From Oceanobacillus sp. HTM 045 (lineage in GTDB: Bacteria; Pseudomonadota; Alphaproteobacteria; Rhodobacterales; Rhodobacteraceae), in the NCBI GenBank assembly GCA_009733745.1, contig WNWL01000007.1:186001-250000 (forward strand): DNA of 64,000 nt, written 5' to 3'. A program made the translations under genes and the position numbers. The notes below the pieces were generated by a model. That model made no database searches. It was not told the origin of the DNA and saw only the letters and a list, made by a program, of their open reading frames with translations. Below are positions 56,078-64,000 of the stretch, piece after piece; positions within the stretch are counted from its first letter, which is position 1; the number at the start of each line of letters is the position of its first letter.

Positions 56078-56736
56078 GATTCTCTCCCTCGAAGTCGCGC
56101 AGCGTATAGCCACACTCCGGCTGAGCGCCCGCAGCCTTCTCAAGGCATGCGGAACTCGCACCCACAAATACGGAAGCTGTCAGGTATCGACTTCTACGGC
56201 TCTCAATAGCGTCCGAGCATTATGCCGACGGGACATCGCCCGGTCCGTCCGGAACAGGTCTTTCAACTTTTGTTTTTGGACCATGGCGAAAGGAGTCTCC
56301 GGCTCGCCATGACTGCTCAAAGAATTGCTTTGTCTATCGAACTGTCTCCGTGCAGACCTCGCCTTGTTAATCGGCACTCGTCCGTACGTAGAAATCTCCC
56401 CTTGCTTCCCCCACGTGAATTCAGGGTTCAGTCAGCGGCAGTAGAGATCAAGACAACTTTGAGGTGAATATATATTTCGAATATCAATGCTAGATTGAAA
56501 ATCGAGACACAGCAAACGATTAACAGGTAGTGAATCAGGCGAAATTGAGGCGAAAATTTTGAAAAATAGTGAACTAAAACTACGAGTTTCGAGGGTGTTT
56601 TCTACCTATTGGTTTGGACATGATAGCCGAATTCTCCATCTGGTTTTGCGAAAGATTCCCTGTCCGCACCACTTGCGCCGGGCGATTCTTCCGGGCCGGG
56701 GCGCCTGCCCGGTGGTGCCGGATCGCAACGGGAACC
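56078..56736. other. 659-bp leader region of the giant gene, partly AT-rich
   Basis: No supported gene. Between about 56440 and 56640 the sequence becomes very AT-rich (for example ATATATATTTCGAATAT), unlike the rest of the window; this is probably a promoter and regulator or nucleoid-protein landing area. At about 56133-56220, minus strand, GGCAT...ATGCC frames a degenerate T-arm-like piece (GTGGG TGCGAGT TCCGC), perhaps a decayed tRNA. Confidence 0.5.
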
Positions 56737-57105
56737 TCACGTTTCCAGCAGGACCAGCTCCGCTTCCGTGAAGGCGCGCGAACGGACCAGCAGCCGGCGC
56801 TCCCTTCCATTGTCGAGCGAGAACATCCCGCCCCTCCCCGGCACCACGTCGAGAATGAGCTGCGTGTGCCGCCACGCCTCGAACTGCGGCCCGCTGATGT
56901 AGACGGGCACGCCGTCGACCTCGCCGAGCAGCACGTCTCGCGCGCCGATCCGGAACTCGCCCGCCGGGTAGCACATCGGCGATGAGCCGTCACAGCAGCC
57001 GCCGGACTGGTGGATCAGGATGTCCGGGTGATCCGCCCGGATCTCGCGCAGCAGGCCGACGGCCGTATCGGTCGCCGTCACGCGAAGCGGTGGGGTTTGG
57101 GTCAT
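56737..57105 (-). CDS. DUF779 protein
   Basis: Cytoplasmic protein of 122 aa matching DUF779, with Cys-rich HQSGGCCDGSSPMCYP around residues 32-47 and DVLLGEVDGVPVYISGPQFE. The Cys cluster could bind a metal. DUF779 genes are commonly found next to NAD-dependent aldehyde dehydrogenases, as here, but the biochemical role is unknown. ATG follows GGAAGGG; 135 bp separate it from the dehydrogenase stop. Confidence 0.87.
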   Translation of the reverse strand: MTQTPPLRVTATDTAVGLLREIRADHPDILIHQSGGCCDGSSPMCYPAGEFRIGARDVLLGEVDGVPVYISGPQFEAWRHTQLILDVVPGRGGMFSLDNGRERRLLVRSRAFTEAELVLLET

Positions 57106-57240
57106 GGTCCCTTCCTCGGCGGCAAGGCGCGGATGGAGATGCGCGGATGGTACGGCGTGCCCGGCCCGTGGGAGGCCGGGCCGGGCACCCTGCCCCGGCC
57201 GGACAGGGGAAAACCGGCCGGGGCTGTCAGCGGTCCGGGC

Positions 57241-58761
<1,521 letters not shown>

Positions 58762-58859
58762 GACTTTCCTCCTCTCCGCGCCGATGCGTGGCGCCTGGGA
58801 GGGATGTTGCGGAGGATGGACGCGACGTCAGCCGGGCAGCCGCAGCGCACGAAAGAATG

Positions 58860-58877
58860 TGTCTCAGTCCTGAGACA
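58860..58877 (-). promoter_or_regulatory. Palindrome TGTCTCAG-N2-CTGAGACA before the aldehyde dehydrogenase
   Basis: Perfect 8+8 inverted repeat about 100 bp upstream of the dehydrogenase start, in the 146-bp gap after the AcoR-like gene. It is probably the operator for that regulator or another activator of ethanol/acetaldehyde genes. Confidence 0.65.
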
Positions 58878-58907
58878 GTCGCGCAATATTCTGAGGTTCC
58901 GATTGCC

Positions 58908-59885
58908 TCAGGCGAGGCCCAGGCGCTCCATCCGGCGGTAGAAGGTCGCCCGACCGATCCCGAGCGACCGCGCCGCGGCCGAGACGTTGCCGCCCGAGCG
59001 CGCCAGCGCGCGGCGCAGCTCCGAACGCTCCGCCGCTTCGAGCCCACCACCTTCCGGCGCGTCGCCACCCTCTGGCGCCGCGAGGATGTCCGCGGCTGGG
59101 CGCGGGTTCGCGAGCATCTCGTCCGTCAGGCCGTAGAGCTTCCGCGCCGCCGCGGTCGCGCCGATCACGAGGTCGTCGCGGTCCACCGCCAGCAGCACCG
59201 CGCCCGCCGGCCCGTGTTTTGCGCCGACGACGACCCGCGCCCCCGGGCAGGACGATTGGAACGCCGCCAGGAAATGGTCGCTCTCGATCTGCCGCGCGGC
59301 GTCGATCACCGCGGTGGAAATGAGCTGCGCGAACCCCTCCGTCAGGTCCGCCCGGCAGGAGGAGACATCGAGCGCCGCGATCAGCCTCCCGTCCGGCCCG
59401 AAGATCGGCGCGTCCATGCAGCTCATGGCGGTGTTGCTGCTGCGGAAATGCTGGTCGCGGTGGATCGCGACGGGCCGCTTCTCCACGAGGCAGGTGCCGA
59501 TGCCGTTGGTGCCCTCGGCCGACTCGCTCCACACCGCCCCGCGGCAGAGACCCCAGCGGTCGAAGGTCTTGCCGTAGCCTTCGGAGACCCGGCCCTCCAC
59601 CACCAGACCCTCGAAATCCGTCAGCAGCACACAGCATCCCGTCCCGCCAACCGACTGAAACAACCGGTCCAGCGTCGGGTTGGCGACCGCGATCAGCCGC
59701 GAGAGCCGTTCCCGGGCGACGCGGAACTCCGCCTCCGTCACCCGCGCCCTCTCGGTGTCGCTGTCGGGGGTCAGCCGGTGCAGCAGCAGCGACCGGCGCC
59801 AGGACGCGGCGATGGGCGAGCGCGCCGCCGCCGATTCCGACTGCGCCGCCTCAAGCACCTTCTCCGAATGATGGAGCCGCGCCAT
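58908..59885 (-). CDS. AcoR-like GAF/Fis-HTH regulator without AAA+ domain
   Basis: Regulator of 325 aa. Residues 1-70 form the AcoR N-terminal segment (SPIAASWRRSLLLHRL). A GAF sensor follows (GTGCCVLLTDFEGLV, GAVWSESAEGTNGIGTCL). The C-terminus is a Fis-type HTH (LRRALARSGGNVSAAARSLG and IGRATFYRRMERLGL). The sigma-54-interacting AAA+ ATPase found in full AcoR (GAFTGA, Walker motifs) is missing, and the residues between are too few to hold it. It should act as a classical activator or repressor on ordinary promoters. Acetoin or aldehyde-type effector is a guess from the neighbour. Confidence 0.87.
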   Translation of the reverse strand: MARLHHSEKVLEAAQSESAAARSPIAASWRRSLLLHRLTPDSDTERARVTEAEFRVARERLSRLIAVANPTLDRLFQSVGGTGCCVLLTDFEGLVVEGRVSEGYGKTFDRWGLCRGAVWSESAEGTNGIGTCLVEKRPVAIHRDQHFRSSNTAMSCMDAPIFGPDGRLIAALDVSSCRADLTEGFAQLISTAVIDAARQIESDHFLAAFQSSCPGARVVVGAKHGPAGAVLLAVDRDDLVIGATAAARKLYGLTDEMLANPRPAADILAAPEGGDAPEGGGLEAAERSELRRALARSGGNVSAAARSLGIGRATFYRRMERLGLA

Positions 59886-60029
59886 GCCGGGCCGTGACCT
59901 CCTCCCTTCACGCGGGCCGTGCCCGCCTGCCCCTTTTCCGGGTGCCCCTTGCCGGGGTCTCGATCTCCCTTCCTAGCATGCAGGCAGGCCGGTGCCGAGG
60001 CCGCAGTTTGGCGCAGCCGGGCCGCCGGG

Positions 60030-61307
60030 TCAGAACAGGCCCGGCAGCGTCAGCGAGATCGCGGGGATGAAGGTGATCATCATCAGCGCGATGAAGATCG
60101 CGAGGTAGAACGGCCAAATCGTCCGCACCGCCTTCTCGATCGGCAGCTTGCCGACCGCGCAGCCGACGAACAGGCACGACCCCACCGGCGGCGTGCAGAG
60201 CCCGAGCCCGAGATTGACCATCATCATCATGCCGAACTGCAGCGGGTCCATCCCGAGGCTGTTGGCGACCGGCAGGAAGATCGGCGTGCAGATCAGGATC
60301 AGCGCGGCCATGTCCATGATCATCCCGAGGACCAGCAGCACCGCGTTGATCATCAGCAGGATCAGGATCGGGTTGTCGGTCATCCCGGTCAGCAGCGCGA
60401 CCATCTTGTCCGGCACCTGGTAGTAGGTGAGCATGTAGGCGAACGCCCCGGCGCAGGCGATCAGGATCATCACCATCGCCGTCGTGCGGACCGACTGCTT
60501 CACCGCGATGCAGAACTTCTCCCAGCTGATGCTGCGGTAGACCAGCAGCGTCACGAGGAAGGCATAGATCGTCCCGAACGCGCCCGACTCCGTCACGGTG
60601 AAGACGCCCGAGAGCACCCCGCCGACGATGATCACAGCGGTCAGCAGGCCGGGGATCGCGCCGATGAAGGCGTATCCCAGCGCCTCCCACCCCGGGAACC
60701 GCTCGGCCCGGTACCCCCGGCGCACCGCCACCACGTAGGCGGCCACCGCGAGGCAGAGGCACATAAGGATCCCGGGCACGACCCCGGCGAGGAACAGCTT
60801 GGAGATCGAGATCCCCCCGCCGGCCGCGATGGCGAAGATGATCATGTTGTGGCTCGGCGGGATGATGATCCCGGCGATGGAGGAGGTGACGGTCACGTTC
60901 ACCGCGTAGTCGGCGTCGTAGCCCTTCTCCTTCATCACCGGCACGAGGATCGAGCCCAGCGCCGAGATGTCGGCCACCGCCGAGCCGGAGATGCCGCCGA
61001 ACAGCATCGACGAGAACACGTTGACGATGCCGAGCCCGCCCCGCACCGCCCCCACGGCGGCGGAGGCGAACCGCACGAGCCGCATGGCGATGCCGCCGTG
61101 GAACATCAGCTCTCCGGCGAAGATGAAGAACGGGATCGCCATCAGCGAGAAGACGTTGATGCCCGAGATGATCCGCTGGAAGCCGATCATCAGAGGCAGG
61201 CCTTCGTACCAGAAGGCCGCCAGCGCCGAGATGCCCAGCGCGAAGGCGACCGGCGTGCCGATCAGGACGCAGAACCCGAAGACGCCCAGGAGAACGAGAA
61301 GATCCAT
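60030..61307 (-). CDS. dctM: TRAP transporter large permease (DctM)
   Basis: Inner-membrane DctM subunit of 425 aa with about 12 TM helices, driving Na+-coupled solute uptake. It starts MDLLVLLGVFGFCVLIGTPV and has SAVADISALGSILVPVMKEKGY, IPPSHNMIIFA and NLGLGLCTPPVGSCLFVG as family marks. ATG at 61307; longer upstream frame is shadow in dctQ. Downstream end of the SDR-dctPQM operon. Confidence 0.93.
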   Translation of the reverse strand: MDLLVLLGVFGFCVLIGTPVAFALGISALAAFWYEGLPLMIGFQRIISGINVFSLMAIPFFIFAGELMFHGGIAMRLVRFASAAVGAVRGGLGIVNVFSSMLFGGISGSAVADISALGSILVPVMKEKGYDADYAVNVTVTSSIAGIIIPPSHNMIIFAIAAGGGISISKLFLAGVVPGILMCLCLAVAAYVVAVRRGYRAERFPGWEALGYAFIGAIPGLLTAVIIVGGVLSGVFTVTESGAFGTIYAFLVTLLVYRSISWEKFCIAVKQSVRTTAMVMILIACAGAFAYMLTYYQVPDKMVALLTGMTDNPILILLMINAVLLVLGMIMDMAALILICTPIFLPVANSLGMDPLQFGMMMMVNLGLGLCTPPVGSCLFVGCAVGKLPIEKAVRTIWPFYLAIFIALMMITFIPAISLTLPGLF

Positions 61308-61315
61308 GTCCGCGC

Positions 61316-61858
61316 CTACTCGAAGCTGTCGGTGCGCAGGTCGGCGCCGCGCGCGATGCGCAGGAGGTGGCCGATCGAGAACAGCAGGATCAGCCCGCCA
61401 CCCGCGGCGAGAGGGAGGGATCTGAGGCCCTCGGGAAGCTGGATCAGCGGGATCATCGTGTCCCACTTGAACAGGGTCAGCTCGGTGCCGAACCAGAGCA
61501 TCGCCAGCCCGAAGCCCGCCATCAGCAGGTCGCAGACGATCACCAGCACCAGCCGCACCCGCTGCGGCACGAGGCTGCGGAGCGTGGTGACGGACAGGTG
61601 GGTGTGCTCGTGCACCCCCACCGCCGCGCCGATGAAGGCGATCAGCATCACCAGCAGCAGCGCGAGCTGCTCCACCCAGGTGGGCGTCGCGTTCAGGACG
61701 TAGCGTCCGAAGACCAGCCAGCCGAAGATCGCCGTGAGGACGACCATCGCCACGCCGGTCAGCACCTTGCAGATCGCAGCGAGGCCGTCGAGCCCCCGGT
61801 CGAGCAGGCCCCACGGCCCGGTCCGCCGCGGCGGCACGTCAGGCTGAAGAGAGGTCAT
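61316..61858 (-). CDS. dctQ: TRAP transporter small permease (DctQ)
   Basis: Four-helix membrane subunit of 180 aa that joins DctM and the binding protein. Motifs: VLTAIFGWLVFGRYVLNATPTW, VEQLALLLVMLIAFIGAAVG and HEHTHLSVTTL. It lies 8 nt before dctM and 63 nt after dctP. Confidence 0.92.
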   Translation of the reverse strand: MTSLQPDVPPRRTGPWGLLDRGLDGLAAICKVLTGVAMVVLTAIFGWLVFGRYVLNATPTWVEQLALLLVMLIAFIGAAVGVHEHTHLSVTTLRSLVPQRVRLVLVIVCDLLMAGFGLAMLWFGTELTLFKWDTMIPLIQLPEGLRSLPLAAGGGLILLFSIGHLLRIARGADLRTDSFE

Positions 61859-61921
61859 GTGCGGATCTCACACCCGTTGCGGCCGCCGCCCGCGCATGGG
61901 CGGCGGCCAGGCCACGAACGG

Positions 61922-62905
61922 TCAGTCGGTGGCGCGGATCACGTCGATCAGCGGGCGGAGGTCCGGGTTGTCGGCAAGGAACGCCTCGAAGACCGGCTCC
62001 ATCGCGGCCTGGAACGGCCCCTTGTCCGCGATGTCGTTGACCACGACACCGGCGGCGACCACCTTGGCCCGGCTCGCGGCCTCGCGCTCGGCCCAGAGCT
62101 CGCGCTGCAGCGCCGCCGATTCCACCGCGGCCTCGCGCACCGCCGCCTTCATCTCGTCCGACAGGGCATTGAAGATGTCGGCGTTGACGCAGATGCACTC
62201 GGGAATAATCAGGTGCTGGCTCAGCGAGTAGTAGCCCGCCACCTCGAAATGCCCGGTCGACTCGTAGGAGGGCCAGTTGTTCTCCGCCCCGTCCACGACG
62301 CCGGTCTTGAGCGCCTGGTAGACCTCGGCGAAGGCCATCGGCGAGGGGTTGCCGCCAAGCTGCGCGACCATGCCGGAATAGAGGTCGTTGTTCATCACCC
62401 GGACCTTCATCCCGGTCAGGTCGTCCGGCACGTTGATCGGCTTGGCGGTGTTGTAGAAGGACCTTGCCCCGGCATCGTACCAGGCGAGCGGGATCAGGCC
62501 CTTGGCCTCCATCCCCGCGGCGATCATCGCACCGCCCTCGCCTTCCAGCACCCGGAACATGTGGTCCACGTCCTTGAAGATGAAGGGCAGCGAGACGACG
62601 TTGGCCTCCGGCGCGATCGGGCCGATCGGGCCGAGGTTGAAGTTGCCCACCGCCAGGCCGCCGATGCGCACCTGCTCGATCGCGTCCGGCTGGCTGCCGA
62701 GCGTGCCGCCGTGGAACATCTTGAGCGTGATCTCGCCGCCGGTCTTCTCGGCGAGAAGCTCGGCGAACTTGTCCATCGCGACGGTGTTGGGATAGCCCTC
62801 GACATGGATATTCCAGCCGCGCCACTCGTCCGCCGCGGCTACGCCGGACAGCATCGACAGCGCGGTCACGGCGCCGAAGGCGATCTTCGCAAGATTCTGG
62901 TTCAT
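61922..62905 (-). CDS. dctP: TRAP transporter solute-binding protein (DctP)
   Basis: Periplasmic DctP/TAXI-like receptor of 327 aa with a signal peptide ending SGVAAA. It has KFAELLAEKTGGEITLKMFH, VGNFNLGPIGPIAP, the conserved Arg region GMKVRVMNNDLYSGM (carboxylate-binding Arg), and GVVDGAENNWPSYEST. The ligand is an unknown organic acid. SD GGAGGAT. It follows the SDR gene by 80 bp. Confidence 0.92.
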   Translation of the reverse strand: MNQNLAKIAFGAVTALSMLSGVAAADEWRGWNIHVEGYPNTVAMDKFAELLAEKTGGEITLKMFHGGTLGSQPDAIEQVRIGGLAVGNFNLGPIGPIAPEANVVSLPFIFKDVDHMFRVLEGEGGAMIAAGMEAKGLIPLAWYDAGARSFYNTAKPINVPDDLTGMKVRVMNNDLYSGMVAQLGGNPSPMAFAEVYQALKTGVVDGAENNWPSYESTGHFEVAGYYSLSQHLIIPECICVNADIFNALSDEMKAAVREAAVESAALQRELWAEREAASRAKVVAAGVVVNDIADKGPFQAAMEPVFEAFLADNPDLRPLIDVIRATD

Positions 62906-62985
62906 GGTATCCTCCCTGTTGTTTTGTGGTGGTCAGGCGTTGGGGCCGGCGCCGGCCGGCCCCGGACAGTTGGTCGGGAAATCGG

Positions 62986-63771
62986 TCAGGAGAACAGCGT
63001 CCCCCCGTTGATGTCGATGTTGGCGCCGGTGATGAACGCCGCCTCGTCCGACGCGAGGTAGGCGACGAGGTTCGCCACGTCCTCCGACGTCCCCTCACGC
63101 TTCAGCGGCGTGATGTTGGCGACGTGGCTGCGCACCTCGGGCTTGGTGAAGACGTTGTGGAAGTCGGTGTCGATCATGCCGGGGCAGACCGAGTTGACCC
63201 GGATGTCCGGCCCCAGTTCCTTGGCCAGTCCCCGCGTCATGGTCATCACCGCGCCCTTCGACGCGCCGTAGGCGACCGCGCCCGGCCCGCCCCCGTCACG
63301 CCCGGCCTGGCTGGCCAGCCCGACGATCGCGCCGCCGTTGGTCATGTGCGGCAGCACCGCCTTCACCGCGCGCAGGAAGGAGGTGGCGTTCAGGTCCATC
63401 ACCCGGTTCCAGTGGTCGATCTCCATCTCGGCCACGGTCTTGCGCGCGACCAGCCCGCCGGTGACGTGCACGAGGATGTCCACCGCCCCGCCGAAGGCAG
63501 CCGCGGTCTCGGAAACCAGCGCCGCCACGTCGGCATCCGAGGTCATGTCGCCCTGCTTCGCGAGCGCCCGCCCCCCGGCGGCGGTGATCTCGGCCACCGC
63601 GCTTTCCGCGCCCGCCGAGGAGCTGTGATAGTTGATCGCGACCGCCGCGCCGGCCGCGGCCAGGCGCATCGCGCAGGCCCGTCCAATGTCGCGGCCGCCG
63701 CCGGTCACGATGGCGACCTTGCCCTTCAGTCCGCTCGAGGTGGCGCCGATCTGCCCGGCTGCATCGCTCAT
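62986..63771 (-). CDS. SDR family oxidoreductase
   Basis: NAD(P)-dependent short-chain dehydrogenase/reductase of 261 aa. Rossmann motif [20 protein letters not shown], catalytic Ser in [15 protein letters not shown] as the YxxxK pair, and [20 protein letters not shown] and GANIDINGG at the end, as in FabG-like enzymes. It begins at ATG 63771 after GGGAG; the first ~12 residues are variable. Co-transcribed with TRAP genes, it presumably oxidises or reduces the imported hydroxy or keto acid. Confidence 0.9.
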   Translation of the reverse strand: MSDAAGQIGATSSGLKGKVAIVTGGGRDIGRACAMRLAAAGAAVAINYHSSSAGAESAVAEITAAGGRALAKQGDMTSDADVAALVSETAAAFGGAVDILVHVTGGLVARKTVAEMEIDHWNRVMDLNATSFLRAVKAVLPHMTNGGAIVGLASQAGRDGGGPGAVAYGASKGAVMTMTRGLAKELGPDIRVNSVCPGMIDTDFHNVFTKPEVRSHVANITPLKREGTSEDVANLVAYLASDEAAFITGANIDINGGTLFS

Positions 63772-63854
63772 GCCGTCTCCCTTCCGTTCCTTCCGCCGGC
63801 GATGTCGTCCCGACAGCCTGCCGGCCCACATCGCTCAAATTGATTGGGTTGAAA

Positions 63855-63881
63855 TGAATACTAGTATCCTAGTATTGTCAA
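63855..63881 (-). promoter_or_regulatory. Promoter with operator before the SDR-TRAP operon
   Basis: On the minus strand, TTGACA (63881-63876) and TATTCA (63860-63855) are spaced 15 bp. Between and overlapping them is a perfect inverted repeat AATACTAG-N4-CTAGTATT (63857-63876). GntR/FadR-type regulators often use this kind of AT-rich palindrome over TRAP-operon promoters; the regulator gene is not in the window. Confidence 0.7.
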
Positions 63882-64000
63882 CAATGGATCGGCGGGGCCA
63901 TTTCGGCGCCACTCGGCGGCGCCACCCGGCGCCATTCCGGGGCGGCAGCGATGCCGCAGGCCGCGCCGGCCCTTTGCACCGCGCTCGCGGATCGGGGAAG
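63882..64000. other. Window edge upstream of the SDR-TRAP promoter
   Basis: No gene recognised. Three GGCGCCA copies begin at 63905, 63918 and 63928; without regular spacing I attach no meaning to them. Confidence 0.4.

Noticed and set aside
56180-56377. 65-codon minus-strand frame upstream of the giant gene
   Set aside because: Starts with GTG, lacks an SD and shows no recognisable motif.
63905-63934. Three GGCGCCA copies as an iteron or operator
   Set aside because: Unequal spacing (13 and 10 bp) in very GC-rich DNA; chance is likely.

Overview
The window is GC-rich and its gene repertoire and gene order point to an alphaproteobacterium of the Rhodobacteraceae (Roseobacter/Rhodobacter type). 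The evidence is the glyQ - DUF6446 - glyS - ppdK order, a CtrA-era style DUF1127 protein, TRAP and PotABCD-type transporters, and long shadow ORFs produced by strong third-position GC. Most genes lie on the minus strand.

Region by region: (1) 69-5144, a four-gene polyamine-type ABC importer (ATPase, binding protein, two permeases with large periplasmic inserts), with a divergent LysR regulator (5416) and an agmatinase-family ureohydrolase (6900). (2) 7857-8246, a gene-free stretch with a 6S-like fold, then folB and a SleB-type wall hydrolase. (3) 9904-17669, housekeeping: meaB, a PPDK with an eroded ATP-grasp half, glyS with a low-GC patch, two tandem DUF6446 paralogs, and glyQ, followed by tRNA-Thr(TGT). 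(4) 17977-31294, a sulfide and respiration block: SulP permease, a sulfurtransferase-SQR fusion, persulfide-dioxygenase-like MBL protein, DUF2892 protein, Crp/Fnr regulator, a broken TDT exporter gene, a bacterioferritin lacking the heme Met, then cytochrome bd (cydD-cydC-cydA-cydB-cydX). The same palindrome GGTGAC-N3-GTCACC occurs before the sulfide operon, before cydA and before cydD. (5) 31336-36073, the three-gene N-acetylglutaminylglutamine amide (NAGGN) osmolyte operon. (6) 36411-56077, secreted-protein genes: a 1304-aa RTX/Hint protein and a 4302-aa protein with malectin-like, LamG-like and cadherin-like domains, separated by DUF1127, an EEP-family protein and a cardiolipin synthase. 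(7) 56737-59885, DUF779 protein, aldehyde dehydrogenase and an AcoR-like regulator without an AAA+ domain. (8) 60030-63771, an SDR dehydrogenase with a TRAP transporter behind a promoter carrying a perfect inverted repeat.

The most interesting signal is the shared operator. The Crp/Fnr protein beside the first copy has the R-E-xxx-R recognition-helix pattern that reads GTGA half-sites in CRP, and two closely spaced cysteines in its sensor domain. I infer a local regulon that couples sulfide oxidation to the sulfide-tolerant bd oxidase and to its assembly exporter CydDC. No CRISPR array, insertion sequence, phage or rRNA gene was seen.
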